Notes under the pieces: model-generated
What the model was told of the DNA's origin: nothing
The model's database searches: none
Seen by the model: only the letters and a program-made list of their open reading frames with translations
IMG/VR virus record: IMGVR_UViG_3300040808_001284
Coordinates: 1 to 27,302 of that record
Strand: one strand, 5' to 3'
Length of the DNA: 27,302 nt
Source of the DNA: a virus
Shown: positions 14,483-21,950 of the stretch, one piece after another
Layout of the letters: each line of letters begins with the position of its first letter
Position numbering within the stretch: the stretch's first letter is position 1
Made by a program: the position numbers and the translations under genes

Positions 14483-16155
14483 TCTTGCGGGGATACCAAG
14501 AGGCGGCTATCAATGCCGCCTCTGACGCTTTAGATAAGCACGGCAATACACTTGTCGTGGCTCCTACAGGTGCCGGAAAGACAATCATGCTTTCCGCGCT
14601 TGTGGGTAAGCGTTATAACAAAAATAATAACATTCTTATTTTGCAGCATCGTGATGAGCTGGTTTCACAAAACTCCACAAAGTTTCACAAAGTAAATTCT
14701 TCCCTGACTAGCAGTATGTACAATGCTACAGAAAAAGACTGGTCAGGCGATGCTACATTCGCAATGGTTCAGACGCTCTCCCGCGAAAACAATCTGGCGA
14801 CTATGCCAAAGATTGACATGATCGTGGTTGATGAGGCGCACCACACTGTAGCCGACACATATCAACGTATCATTAACGCCGCAAAGGAGGCCAATGAGGG
14901 CGTTCAAGTGGTTGGCTTTACGGCTACACCTAACCGTGGCGACAAGAAGGGTCTGCGCGGCATATTCAGCAATTGCAGTCACCAAATCGAAATCTCTACG
15001 CTGATCAATGAAGGGTTTCTGGTAAGGCCAAAAACATATGTCATTGACGTTGGTGTGCAAGATGAGTTGCGCAATGTCCGCAAGACCATTGCCGACTTTG
15101 ATATGGATCAAGTCGAAAAGATTATGAACCGCCGCGCCATCAACCAGAAGGTTGTTGATGAGTGGATGGACAAGGCGCATGACAGAAAGACAATCGTGTT
15201 CTGTTCTACAATCAAACACGCACAAGATTTGTGTGAAGAGTTTGCTGATGCTGGCGTTGTCGCTGCAACAGTCACTGGCGACACACCAAAAGATGAGCGA
15301 GAAGAAATTCTAAATGATCTGGCTCATGGTGATATGCAGGTCGTGGTTAATGTTGCAGTGCTTACCGAAGGCTTTGATGCGCCGCCTGTATCTTGCGTTA
15401 TCCTGACACGCCCCTGCTCATATAAAGCCACAATGGTACAAATGATTGGGCGGGGCTTGCGCACAGTTGATGTTGATGAGTTTCCAGATGTGGTCAAAAC
15501 AAACTGCATCGTTATGGACTTTGGCACATCAGTTCTAACGCACGGCTCTCTTGATGACGCTGTTGATCTTGATGGCAGCGCAGGTAAGTCTGGCGGTGAT
15601 GCACCAATTAAAGTCTGCCCAGAGTGCGACTCAGAGGTTCCGCTTAGTGTTCGTGAATGCCCTATCTGTGGGCATGAGTTTGAAGGGCAGAACACAGAAG
15701 CTCTTGAGCATTTTGAATTAACAGAGGTCGATCTAATGGAACGCTCGCCGTTTCGCTGGATTGATTTGTTTGGAACAGGTTCGTGTTGGGCAGCAACAGG
15801 GTTTAACGGCTTTGCTATTGTAGCCGATTTAGGCCACATTTCTGCCGCAGTTGTTAAAAGAAATCAAGGCAGGGTAAGGCTGGTTAGTGTTGGCACGTTA
15901 CGCCAGGCTATGGCGGCGGCTGACGATTTCTTGCGAACCAATGAGGATGGAGATAGTGCAAAGAAAACAAAGCGCTGGCTCAATGATAGAGTTAGCGAAA
16001 AACAAAGAGATAAGTTAAATCGTCACGGTGTTCATGTGGGGGCATTCGACTTCTCGTGGACTAAGTACAAGGCAGCGTGTATGCTGAATTATGTCTGGAA
16101 CAAGCAGTTTATTGACGGAACAATCCAAAACATAATTCAGAAAGAAAGAGCATGA
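14479..16155 (+). CDS. Superfamily 2 DNA helicase (DEAH, SSL2-like) with C-terminal zinc ribbon
   Basis: The 558-residue protein contains the SF2 motif series: LRGYQ with a Q-motif-like Gln7, Walker A APTGAGKT (residues 28-35), DEAH at 118-121, GFTATPNR, and motif VI QMIGRGLRT. Residues 380-399 hold CPEC and CPICGH, four cysteines forming a zinc ribbon, followed by a ~160-residue C-terminal region of unknown fold. Phage proteins of this type unwind or remodel DNA in the replication module. ATGA coupling ties it to the wHTH gene before it and to the small gene after it. Motifs are complete, so it should be active. Confidence 0.92.
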   Translation: MILRGYQEAAINAASDALDKHGNTLVVAPTGAGKTIMLSALVGKRYNKNNNILILQHRDELVSQNSTKFHKVNSSLTSSMYNATEKDWSGDATFAMVQTLSRENNLATMPKIDMIVVDEAHHTVADTYQRIINAAKEANEGVQVVGFTATPNRGDKKGLRGIFSNCSHQIEISTLINEGFLVRPKTYVIDVGVQDELRNVRKTIADFDMDQVEKIMNRRAINQKVVDEWMDKAHDRKTIVFCSTIKHAQDLCEEFADAGVVAATVTGDTPKDEREEILNDLAHGDMQVVVNVAVLTEGFDAPPVSCVILTRPCSYKATMVQMIGRGLRTVDVDEFPDVVKTNCIVMDFGTSVLTHGSLDDAVDLDGSAGKSGGDAPIKVCPECDSEVPLSVRECPICGHEFEGQNTEALEHFELTEVDLMERSPFRWIDLFGTGSCWAATGFNGFAIVADLGHISAAVVKRNQGRVRLVSVGTLRQAMAAADDFLRTNEDGDSAKKTKRWLNDRVSEKQRDKLNRHGVHVGAFDFSWTKYKAACMLNYVWNKQFIDGTIQNIIQKERA

Positions 16156-16439
16156 ACCGTGGAAATCTTCAGGTTACATTGAATTTAGCTGATGATAGTG
16201 AGATAGAAATATCTTGTTTCATCCAAGTGAAAGATCCTAATGATGGTGAGGAGGTTCATGATAAGGTCATGGACGCGATCAGTGATTATATAGAGCAATA
16301 CGATAATATTCTTGTGGATGGCGATGCCGAAATATATTTTGGCGACTCCATCATGTATATGATTGCGTTTGGTCGCATGGAAGGAGAAGACGAAACATGG
16401 GGAATAGCAACAGCGGAGGGAACAATAACTCTCCACTAA
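16152..16439 (+). CDS. Hypothetical acidic protein, 95 aa
   Basis: The ATG overlaps the helicase stop (ATGA), so it is probably made with the helicase. The protein is strongly acidic with segments NLADDSEIEISCFIQVKD and DKVMDAISDYIEQYDN, suggesting a small alpha/beta fold. No known family is recognised. Its last 43 nt overlap the next gene in another frame. A DNA mimic or helicase partner would fit an acidic protein here, but this is speculation. Confidence 0.6.
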   Translation: MNRGNLQVTLNLADDSEIEISCFIQVKDPNDGEEVHDKVMDAISDYIEQYDNILVDGDAEIYFGDSIMYMIAFGRMEGEDETWGIATAEGTITLH

Positions 16440-16645
16440 AAACAATCGGGAAATTGTTCGCAAACATCGGGTGGGAAAAACGCCTTTGCGATCTCAATGA
16501 AGATGAAATCGTGGCTATCGCCGTGGTTTTTCAAGCCATAGAAGGGTTAGAAGATGTCTATACTCAGCAATACCTTACGGAAGTTTACATCAGATATGGA
16601 GGCGGCAGATTCTGCATTGAAACAGCAGAGGACATCCCATTCTGA
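16397..16645 (+). CDS. Hypothetical 82-aa protein, overlapping both neighbours
   Basis: Supported by AAGGAG about 9 nt before the ATG inside the upstream gene. Its first 43 nt and last 92 nt are shared with other frames, so roughly half of it is dual-coding. After a Ser/Asn/Gly-rich start (GNSNSGGNNNS) the remainder, LNEDEIVAIAVVFQAIEGLEDV, looks like a folded helical domain. No family is recognised. The AATTGTTCG motif (16452-16460) falls inside it. Confidence 0.5.
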   Translation: MGNSNSGGNNNSPLKTIGKLFANIGWEKRLCDLNEDEIVAIAVVFQAIEGLEDVYTQQYLTEVYIRYGGGRFCIETAEDIPF

Positions 16646-17348
16646 TGTTGCCGACTACATCATAAAAGAGTTAGATCGGGGGATTAAAGAAAAAGAATAT
16701 CATGCCCCGAAGCGAAGGTATTTAGGGGCATCTTCCCTCGGGGATCCTTGCTCTCGCAAGCTACAGTACCGGTATATGGGGCAGGAGAAAGACGAAGATA
16801 AAGGCTTTCCTGCTCAAACACTGCGCACGTTTGCGCTTGGTCATAGCATCGAAGATATGATGATATTGATCTTTCGTGACGCTGGGTTTGATTTGCGCAC
16901 GGAGCTGAAAGGCGAACAATTTGCTTTTGATACAGCAGATGGTGAGGTTCGGGGCCATGTTGACGGGATTATTGTTAGCGGCCCGTTGAACATAGGATAT
17001 CCAATGCTGTGGGAGTGTAAGTCAGCATCGGATAAGAAGTTTAAGGAATTTGTTCGTAATGGTGTCGCGGTGGCTAACCCAGTCTACGCAGCACAGGTGG
17101 CATTGTACCAAGCATATATGGATCTCGCAGAGCATCCCTGCTGCTTTACTGTGTTGAATAAAAACACAAGTGAGATATATATTGAGCTTGTTCCGTTCAA
17201 TGCGGAGCTTGCACAAGCTACTAGCGATAAGGCTGTAAACATAATAAAAGCGACAAGAGCAGAAGAGCTTTTGCCGCGTGTCGCGCAGAATAATGATTAT
17301 TATGGTTGCAAGTGGTGCGAATTTCGTAATACTTGCTGGTCTGAATAA
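16554..17348 (+). CDS. Cas4-like / RecB-family exonuclease with Fe-S cluster cysteines
   Basis: The 264-residue protein has PD-(D/E)XK nuclease motifs of the RecB/Cas4 type: His97 in GHSIED, Asp137 in VRGHVDG and Glu154-Cys-Lys156 in WECKSAS. Four cysteines in the Fe-S arrangement are present: Cys66 (GDPCSRK) and Cys252, Cys255 and Cys261 (CKWCEFRNTC). The family digests DNA ends to give ssDNA and usually pairs with annealing proteins, which fits the Sak4-like and SSB-like genes upstream. The start is placed at 16554; an ATG at 16596 is an alternative since upstream signals are weak. No CRISPR array accompanies it, so a recombination role is more likely than spacer acquisition. Confidence 0.88.
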   Translation: MSILSNTLRKFTSDMEAADSALKQQRTSHSDVADYIIKELDRGIKEKEYHAPKRRYLGASSLGDPCSRKLQYRYMGQEKDEDKGFPAQTLRTFALGHSIEDMMILIFRDAGFDLRTELKGEQFAFDTADGEVRGHVDGIIVSGPLNIGYPMLWECKSASDKKFKEFVRNGVAVANPVYAAQVALYQAYMDLAEHPCCFTVLNKNTSEIYIELVPFNAELAQATSDKAVNIIKATRAEELLPRVAQNNDYYGCKWCEFRNTCWSE

Positions 17349-17354
17349 AAGAAA

Positions 17355-17378
17355 GGGGACAGTCCAGAAAACTGCCCC
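17355..17378 (+). promoter_or_regulatory. RNA hairpin upstream of the primase-helicase gene
   Basis: GGGG then CAGT (17355-17363, one bulged A) pairs with ACTG then CCCC (17371-17378) around a 7-nt loop. It is not followed by a U-tract, but by CCGAGGTAACA, a ribosome-binding site. It may stabilise or control the start of the next message rather than terminate transcription. Confidence 0.45.
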
Positions 17379-17390
17379 CCCGAGGTAACA

Positions 17391-17426
17391 ATGCTTAACA
17401 GGAATCAATATAATGAGTGTAATTAG
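17391..17426 (+). other. Possible 11-codon leader ORF overlapping the primase-helicase start
   Basis: GAGGTAACA precedes an ATG at 17391 that encodes MLNRNQYNECN before TAG at 17424-17426, overlapping the primase-helicase ATG (17413) in another frame. Its first nine bases, ATGCTTAAC, repeat those at 12285 and 13580. Translation through it could re-open or couple initiation of the large gene. It is too short for composition-based support. Confidence 0.3.
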
Positions 17427-19590
17427 GTTTGGCAATACTACATCTAGTATTTCGGCAAATAATTTAGTCGAAGAAATTTCGCGCCGCGTACCGAAAAGCG
17501 AACAAATTCGCATCCTACGGGATACGTTTCCTGCTGGTCGTGTCGCAGGCAACACGTTTTATCTTGGGTCTTTGCTGGGCGATCCGGGGCAATCCATGAA
17601 AATTAATATTGATCCACACTCTCCAAACTTCATGAAGGGTCAGGATTTCAATGGTGGTGTTGGCATCGGGGGCATCGTAAAGATCTTAATGGAAGCTCGC
17701 GGCATGAAGCTCGGTGAAATCAAAGAAATGTTCGGGACTTATCTTGACCACAATGCGCCGCAAATTGTTCGGGATAACGGACCGGTAGAAAATCCTTTTC
17801 AGGCGGCAAAGCAACAGTTCAATGCCAACACTCCGTTTGACGCTGAGTATGTATATACGAATGCTGATGGTGAAGTGCTAGTATCTGTACGGCGCTATAA
17901 CGTCAAGGACATGGCTGGCAATCCTGTTCTAAATACAAACGGAAAGCCAAAGAAAGAGTTCCGTCCATTCATTGAGGGATCGCCATATTCAAAGTTTCCC
18001 GATATCAGGCCGCTATATAATATTCCTAATGTTCTAGCGTCTCGCCGCGTAATCTGGGTGGAGGGCGAGAAGTGCGCTGATGCTCTAAATAATGCAGGGC
18101 ATACAGCAACCTGTACAATCGGCGGGTCTGGTGCGCTGACAAAAAGGACGGCTGCACAATATGATTTCTCCCCGCTTCAGGGTAAGGAGTTGATCCTATG
18201 GCCTGACAATGACACTGCTGGCAAGAAGCTGGCCGATCTTATTCAGGATCTGGCAATTGCTGCTGGTGCGCGGTCTGTCACTATGCTCACACCACCGATG
18301 GGTAAGCCTGATGGTTGGGATGCGTCTGACGCTATTTCTGAAGGCTTTGATATTCAGGATTTCTTGCAGTCGAAGGCGAAGCCAACAAAGGTTTCTATCA
18401 ACCTGCTGGATGATACATTTTCTGCCTCGCGGTTTTCTGGTGATGCCCCAGTGCAGAAGTTCTTGATTGATGGCACGTTTCCGCTCGGGGTTCCGATTAT
18501 CTTTTCTGCTGCGGGTGATGCTGGCAAGGGCATGATGACGCTGGATATGGGAATGAAGATCGCATCGGGCAAGCCAATGACCAACGCATTCGGGGGTCTG
18601 GTTAAAGAGTTCGGGAACGTGGTGATCTTTACAGCGGAGGATGACGAGGGTGAGATGCACCGCCGGATTGATCGGCTTGATCCATTTCAGGAGCGTATGA
18701 ATTACGCTTATGACCTGAAGGTTGTACCACTGCCGAATGTCGGGGGCGTGTTCCCTATATTGACGGAAGTTAATGGTGAGTTCAGCACGAGTCAGGAGTT
18801 TGAGAAGATTTACGAACAAATCTTAAAAATGAAAGACCTGAAGCTCATTGTGTTCGATCCGCTCGCGTCTTTTGTTCATGCTGATGTCAATGCTGATCCT
18901 GCTGCGGGTGCGGCTCTTACCGGTCTGCTGGCACAGATTGCAACAGAAACAGGTGCCGCAGTTCTGATGTGTCACCACATGACAAAGGTTAAGGATGACG
19001 CTGTAATCAAGACGCCTGAACAAGCTCGCAATCTTATTCGGGGAACCAGTGCGCTTGTGGATGGTGTTAGATCTGCGTTTGCATTGTGGCAAGTGGACAC
19101 TGGTCGGGGTCAGAAAACTTGTGAGAAGCTTGGGGTTCCATATCAGCGTAATACCTGTTTTGACGGCGCTGTTGTGAAGTCCAACGGGCCTGCCAGTAGA
19201 AATGTTCGGCATTTTGTCCGGGATCCAAACACGGGTCTGCTGGTGGATAGAACCGAACAAATTGAAGCTCTAGACTCTGGCTCTGCTCGGGAAGCGAAGC
19301 TCGATGCGATGTGTGACTGGATTATTCACTGCGAGCGGCGTGGTATTGCTCTTACACATATGAGCGGCAACAACGCTGTTTCTCGGCGTGTAGAGGATGC
19401 TGATGCTCCTGAAGTGTTGCAGGGTCTTAGCAAAACAATTCTTGAAAGATATGTTCGGGAATTGCAGCAGGCCAGACGTATTGATAAGTTCCAGTTGACC
19501 GCAACAGGTGGTAAAATATGGCTCGGGGCAATTGATGGGCCTATGGCTCGGGGTGAATATGAAGCGGTAACAGGTAGGGACAATGTGTGA
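17413..19590 (+). CDS. TOPRIM primase fused to RepA/DnaB-like RecA-fold helicase
   Basis: The 725-residue protein has three parts. The N-terminal ~120 residues resemble a primase entry domain (FMKGQDFNGGVGIGGIVKI) but lack the usual CHC2-type zinc cysteines. The TOPRIM domain has VEGEK (Glu217-Gly-Glu219-Lys220) and PDND (Asp265, Asp267). The helicase domain has Walker A AAGDAGKGM with Lys372 (Gly where Ser/Thr is usual), Walker B LIVFDP with Asp482, and LMCHHMTK downstream, as in RepA/AAA_25 helicases. It would make primers and unwind phage DNA at the fork. It follows the hairpin and mini-ORF at 17355-17426; a further ribosome-binding site (AGGA, ~10 nt) precedes its own ATG. Confidence 0.88.
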   Translation: MSVIRFGNTTSSISANNLVEEISRRVPKSEQIRILRDTFPAGRVAGNTFYLGSLLGDPGQSMKINIDPHSPNFMKGQDFNGGVGIGGIVKILMEARGMKLGEIKEMFGTYLDHNAPQIVRDNGPVENPFQAAKQQFNANTPFDAEYVYTNADGEVLVSVRRYNVKDMAGNPVLNTNGKPKKEFRPFIEGSPYSKFPDIRPLYNIPNVLASRRVIWVEGEKCADALNNAGHTATCTIGGSGALTKRTAAQYDFSPLQGKELILWPDNDTAGKKLADLIQDLAIAAGARSVTMLTPPMGKPDGWDASDAISEGFDIQDFLQSKAKPTKVSINLLDDTFSASRFSGDAPVQKFLIDGTFPLGVPIIFSAAGDAGKGMMTLDMGMKIASGKPMTNAFGGLVKEFGNVVIFTAEDDEGEMHRRIDRLDPFQERMNYAYDLKVVPLPNVGGVFPILTEVNGEFSTSQEFEKIYEQILKMKDLKLIVFDPLASFVHADVNADPAAGAALTGLLAQIATETGAAVLMCHHMTKVKDDAVIKTPEQARNLIRGTSALVDGVRSAFALWQVDTGRGQKTCEKLGVPYQRNTCFDGAVVKSNGPASRNVRHFVRDPNTGLLVDRTEQIEALDSGSAREAKLDAMCDWIIHCERRGIALTHMSGNNAVSRRVEDADAPEVLQGLSKTILERYVRELQQARRIDKFQLTATGGKIWLGAIDGPMARGEYEAVTGRDNV

Positions 19591-19847
19591 TGTTAAAAGC
19601 TGATGGATTTAATGATGCTCTTATAGGAACAGCAGAACGCGCAGGAATGAGAGACGTTGCTGCTTATGATGCAGAAAAGTGTATTCAAATACTTATTGAT
19701 CGGGACGGAATGACGAGTCAAGAAGCTCATGAGTTTTTCCACTTTAATGTCTTAGATTGTTGGGTCGGTGAACAAACGCCTGTTTTTGTTTGGGTTGGCG
19801 ATTTTAATTTTGATTACGAAGAAGATGGTGATGTATGCGATGCCTGA
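19590..19847 (+). CDS. Hypothetical 85-aa protein
   Basis: The ATG at 19590 overlaps the primase-helicase stop (TGATG); a GTG one codon earlier is possible. The protein reads DGFNDALIGTAERAG, YDAEKCIQILIDRDGM and ends in a very acidic segment, FNFDYEEDGD. The combination of amphipathic helices, a FHFNVLDCWVG core and an acidic tail recalls short phage and bacterial proteins of unknown function. No catalytic motif is visible. It shares its end with the next gene in another frame. Confidence 0.6.
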   Translation: MLKADGFNDALIGTAERAGMRDVAAYDAEKCIQILIDRDGMTSQEAHEFFHFNVLDCWVGEQTPVFVWVGDFNFDYEEDGDVCDA

Positions 19848-20049
19848 TATAAAAGATTTGTTCGGGGAGTTCTCTACCCCGTTTAAAAAGCTGGAGATAA
19901 AAAAGCTCGCTGACCGAATGGAGGAAGCTCGGCGGAAGCAGCGGAAAATGCACATTACGAAGAATTGTTCGGATTGTGAGTCCGAGCAGGCCTGGTATAG
20001 CAGCGATCACGGTTTAACTTGGCAGTGCCATACACATAAAAAGGATTGA
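19840..20049 (+). CDS. Small basic zinc-finger-like protein (69 aa)
   Basis: The start is taken as the ATG at 19840, overlapping the upstream stop by 8 nt, as several genes here do; ATGs at 19831 and 19825 are alternatives. The N-terminal half is a charged helix (KKLEIKKLADRMEEARRKQRK). The C-terminal half has CSDC and, about 21 residues later, Cys-His-x-His (CHTHKK), a candidate C2-CH/H zinc site. AATTGTTCG lies at 19963-19971 inside the coding sequence. A nucleic-acid-binding role is possible but unproven. Confidence 0.55.
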   Translation: MPDIKDLFGEFSTPFKKLEIKKLADRMEEARRKQRKMHITKNCSDCESEQAWYSSDHGLTWQCHTHKKD

Positions 20050-20051
20050 TA

Positions 20052-20327
20052 ATGAAAAGAGCGGAAGTATTAGACACAGCGAAGGGCTATGTAACACAAG
20101 ATCGTGCAGCAGATCACGGGGACATGGAGGACAATTTTAAAAACATCGAAAGCTTTTGGTATTTGTGGGACAGCATCAAGCCGGATGATTTGCCTATCGG
20201 GATGGACACAGCAGTAAAGATGACTCTGCTGAAGATTGCCAGGATAGCGTCTAACCCGAATCACGAGGATAACTGGGTTGACGGTTGCGGATATCTTGCC
20301 TGCGGTGGAGAGCTGGCCGGGAAGTAA
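20052..20327 (+). CDS. DUF6378-like phage protein (91 aa)
   Basis: The protein follows a pattern common in phages: DRAADHGDMEDNFKNI near residue 20, a central helix with LLKIARIASN, and PNHEDNWVDGCGYLACGGE at the C-terminus. This matches the family I know as DUF6378, in which the NF, K-x-AR and H-x-DNW-x-D-x-GY positions are conserved. Its function is not established. The ATG at 20052 follows the preceding stop closely; a TTG 6 nt upstream is in frame but unlikely. The gene sits at the end of the replication block. Confidence 0.75.
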   Translation: MKRAEVLDTAKGYVTQDRAADHGDMEDNFKNIESFWYLWDSIKPDDLPIGMDTAVKMTLLKIARIASNPNHEDNWVDGCGYLACGGELAGK

Positions 20328-20353
20328 CACGAACAATTTTACGGGTTTGCGAT

Positions 20354-20581
20354 ATGTCGAAAAGAAAAAATAGGTATCAGAATATAGATGAGAGGTCTTG
20401 GGGAAGTCTCGAAGCTCACGATAAAGCGCAACGTGCGCTTGATATAGAGGGCTGGAAGAAAAACGCCGAGATGTTGCCGTATAATGCTTTTGCCGATGAT
20501 GTTCCTGATGATCTTGATCGTGATGGATACATATCCAGAAGCGTAACCCATGTTGCAAGCAAGAGCGTGTTGGAAGAATAG
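20354..20581 (+). CDS. Hypothetical 75-aa protein
   Basis: No family is recognised. The ATG at 20354 (MSKRKNRY) follows a 26-nt gap that contains CGAACAATT (20330-20338), the recurring motif in inverse orientation. The ribosome-binding site is weak. The protein begins basic, then shows RSWGSLEAHDKAQRALDI, a helical segment, and an acidic middle (ADDVPDDLDRDG). It ends 13 nt before the HNH gene. It could be a small partner of that nuclease, but position is the only support. Confidence 0.5.
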   Translation: MSKRKNRYQNIDERSWGSLEAHDKAQRALDIEGWKKNAEMLPYNAFADDVPDDLDRDGYISRSVTHVASKSVLEE

Positions 20582-20594
20582 CAGGAAGTTCGTG

Positions 20595-20939
20595 ATGGCG
20601 AAGGGCAACCGAAGAGAGGTTCAGCAAAGGTCACGGGCTAAACTACGAGGCCAAGCTAGGGATGCTTTAGGCGGGTGTTGCAAAAATTGCGGGTTTGATG
20701 ATCACAGGGTTTTAGAATTTGACCATATAGTGCCGGTGCTGTGGCGCACCAACGAATTAAAAAGAATGAATGGGCAACACAATACTAACGAAATAAATAG
20801 AATGTTAAGAAATGGGGAGGATCCGCGCACGGTGTACCAACTTTTATGTGCTAATTGCCATAGAATAAAAACACTGGAAAATCGAGCGCATGAAATACAT
20901 TATAAACCAAAGAAGGAGAAGGGGCATGAGTTACTTTGA
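20595..20939 (+). CDS. HNH endonuclease (114 aa)
   Basis: The ATG at 20595 has CAGGAAG about 7 nt upstream. The protein contains CCKNCGF, VLEFDHIVPVLW and LLCANCHRIKT: the two zinc-binding CxxC pairs and the HNH/beta-beta-alpha core (Asp-His in DHI, the second His in CHRIKT). The N-terminal region is basic and would bind DNA. Phage HNH proteins of this length are nicking or homing-type endonucleases, or assist terminase cleavage. Its 3' end overlaps the next gene's start by 14 nt. Confidence 0.88.
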   Translation: MAKGNRREVQQRSRAKLRGQARDALGGCCKNCGFDDHRVLEFDHIVPVLWRTNELKRMNGQHNTNEINRMLRNGEDPRTVYQLLCANCHRIKTLENRAHEIHYKPKKEKGHELL

Positions 20940-21408
20940 AAAAGCAATAAATTATACAAAACGTGATGAAGAGATTTATCATCAGCGCGAAGTGGAAGGA
21001 CGCACACTAAAATCTATTGGAGATGAATACGGTTTATCGTCTGAGAGGATCCGGGGCATTGCGGCAATAGTGTATAGAATGAAATTGCTGGAAAAAGAAA
21101 AGGGATCACGGTGGTCAAATCCTAAAATAATGAATGATATCAGGTGGACTAATGTTCGTGTTATAAATTGCCTTTACAACGAAAACGCTATGGAGTTGCC
21201 TATTGAAGAGTTTATAGAAACCTACAATTTTTATAAGCTAATGCGTATTCCAAATTTTGGCAAAAAGGCCATGCAAGAAGTTTGTGAAAAATTGGAAGAA
21301 CATGGATACAAAGACATTGACCATTTTCGATCAGCTAAAGCTTGCAATCGGCGAGCCTATGAAAAAAATGCGGCAATTGAAGCAGTTAAAAAAGTTATGA
21401 CGCTATAA
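20926..21408 (+). CDS. Transcription factor-like fusion: sigma region 4-type HTH plus RNA polymerase alpha-CTD-like domain
   Basis: The ATG at 20926 is preceded by AGAAGGAG at 7 nt. Residues ~20-50 (GRTLKSIGDEYGLSSERIRGI) match the sigma70 region 4.2 helix-turn-helix, keeping the ERIR core (Glu40, Arg43) that contacts -35 DNA. Residues ~76-128 match the alpha-subunit C-terminal domain: RVINCL corresponds to the R265/N268/C269 stretch (here Arg78, Asn81, Cys82) and IPNFGKKAMQEV to G296/K298/E302 (here Gly112, Lys114, Glu118); Ser299 is replaced by Ala115. The ~160-aa protein therefore combines two promoter-reading modules. It could recruit or redirect host RNA polymerase. Alignment is by eye. 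A strong terminator and an operator-bearing promoter follow immediately. Confidence 0.75.
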   Translation: MSYFEKAINYTKRDEEIYHQREVEGRTLKSIGDEYGLSSERIRGIAAIVYRMKLLEKEKGSRWSNPKIMNDIRWTNVRVINCLYNENAMELPIEEFIETYNFYKLMRIPNFGKKAMQEVCEKLEEHGYKDIDHFRSAKACNRRAYEKNAAIEAVKKVMTL

Positions 21409-21436
21409 CGCTATAACGTCACGGTGTACTGGAAGG

Positions 21437-21462
21437 GGGGTGTTGTACACCCCTCTTTTTCT
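21437..21462 (+). terminator. Rho-independent terminator
   Basis: GGGGTGT (21437-21443) pairs perfectly with ACACCCC (21447-21453) around a 3-nt loop and is followed by a T-rich tract (TCTTTTTCTT). It ends the operon of the HNH and sigma4/alpha-CTD genes, a few bases before a new promoter. Confidence 0.85.
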
Positions 21463-21464
21463 TG

Positions 21465-21493
21465 TTGACATACTGTGCAATAATTGCTATATT
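21465..21493 (+). promoter_or_regulatory. Sigma70 promoter with spacer palindrome GCAATAATTGC
   Basis: TTGACA (21465-21470) and TATATT (21488-21493) are 17 nt apart, near-consensus. The palindrome GCAATAATTGC (21477-21487) fills the part of the spacer touching the -10. A leader GCTTAACAAAGGAGG (21502-21516) follows, identical to that of the promoter at 26373. It drives the gene at 21522. Confidence 0.85.
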
Positions 21494-21521
21494 AAGTTAT
21501 TGCTTAACAAAGGAGGTCAGT

Positions 21522-21755
21522 ATGACTGTCAAAAATTTCTATCAAAACCTTGCGGAATACTGGGATGCACCGAATGACAATCATATGCAGGAATTTCAGC
21601 CAGAAGCTGATTGCATGGATGAGGTCGTTGCTGGTGTAAGTAAGGCGTGGGCAGCAGTTGATGCCTATTGCAAGGCTAAAGGCATGTCACAGGATGACAT
21701 GGAAGATTTTGCCGATGAGTTAATTGGTAAAGTATTAAGAGAAGGAGAGTTTTAA
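21522..21755 (+). CDS. Hypothetical acidic protein, 77 aa, first gene of the 21465 promoter
   Basis: The start is supported by AAGGAGG and follows the promoter within 30 nt. The protein is acidic and mainly helical (DEVVAGVSKAWAAVDAYCKAKG, DDMEDFADELIGKVL). No family is recognised and there is no membrane segment. The stop overlaps the next ATG (TAATG). Early expression from a strong, operator-bearing promoter suggests an early host-interaction role, which is inference from context only. Confidence 0.7.
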   Translation: MTVKNFYQNLAEYWDAPNDNHMQEFQPEADCMDEVVAGVSKAWAAVDAYCKAKGMSQDDMEDFADELIGKVLREGEF

Positions 21756-21949
21756 TGTACGAGGTACGCATTACAAAAAGTATTGAACGAGGAATGTTCA
21801 ATGTGGATTTAGTTGCATGGGAGCGCAATGGAAGTGGCGTTGCTCATGGAAAGGCATTCAAGGTCAACAGAAAGGCAGCGGACAAAGAGGCCGCTAGGGT
21901 TGCTGATCTTTATAAGGCAGAAATTGTCGATAAGACGAAGGGAGAGTAA
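21755..21949 (+). CDS. Hypothetical basic protein, 64 aa
   Basis: Coupled to the upstream gene by TAATG. It begins with a beta-rich segment, YEVRITKSIERGMFNVDLVAWER, and ends in an Ala/Lys-rich helix (KAADKEAARVADLYKAEI). This simple beta-beta-alpha layout is common in small phage proteins. No family is recognised, and no motifs or cysteines are visible. It is probably co-transcribed from 21465 with its neighbours. Confidence 0.6.
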   Translation: MYEVRITKSIERGMFNVDLVAWERNGSGVAHGKAFKVNRKAADKEAARVADLYKAEIVDKTKGE

Positions 21950-21950
21950 A

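Noticed and set aside
17355-17385. Rho-independent terminator after the Cas4-like gene
   Set aside because: The hairpin lacks a T-tract and is followed at once by a ribosome-binding site.
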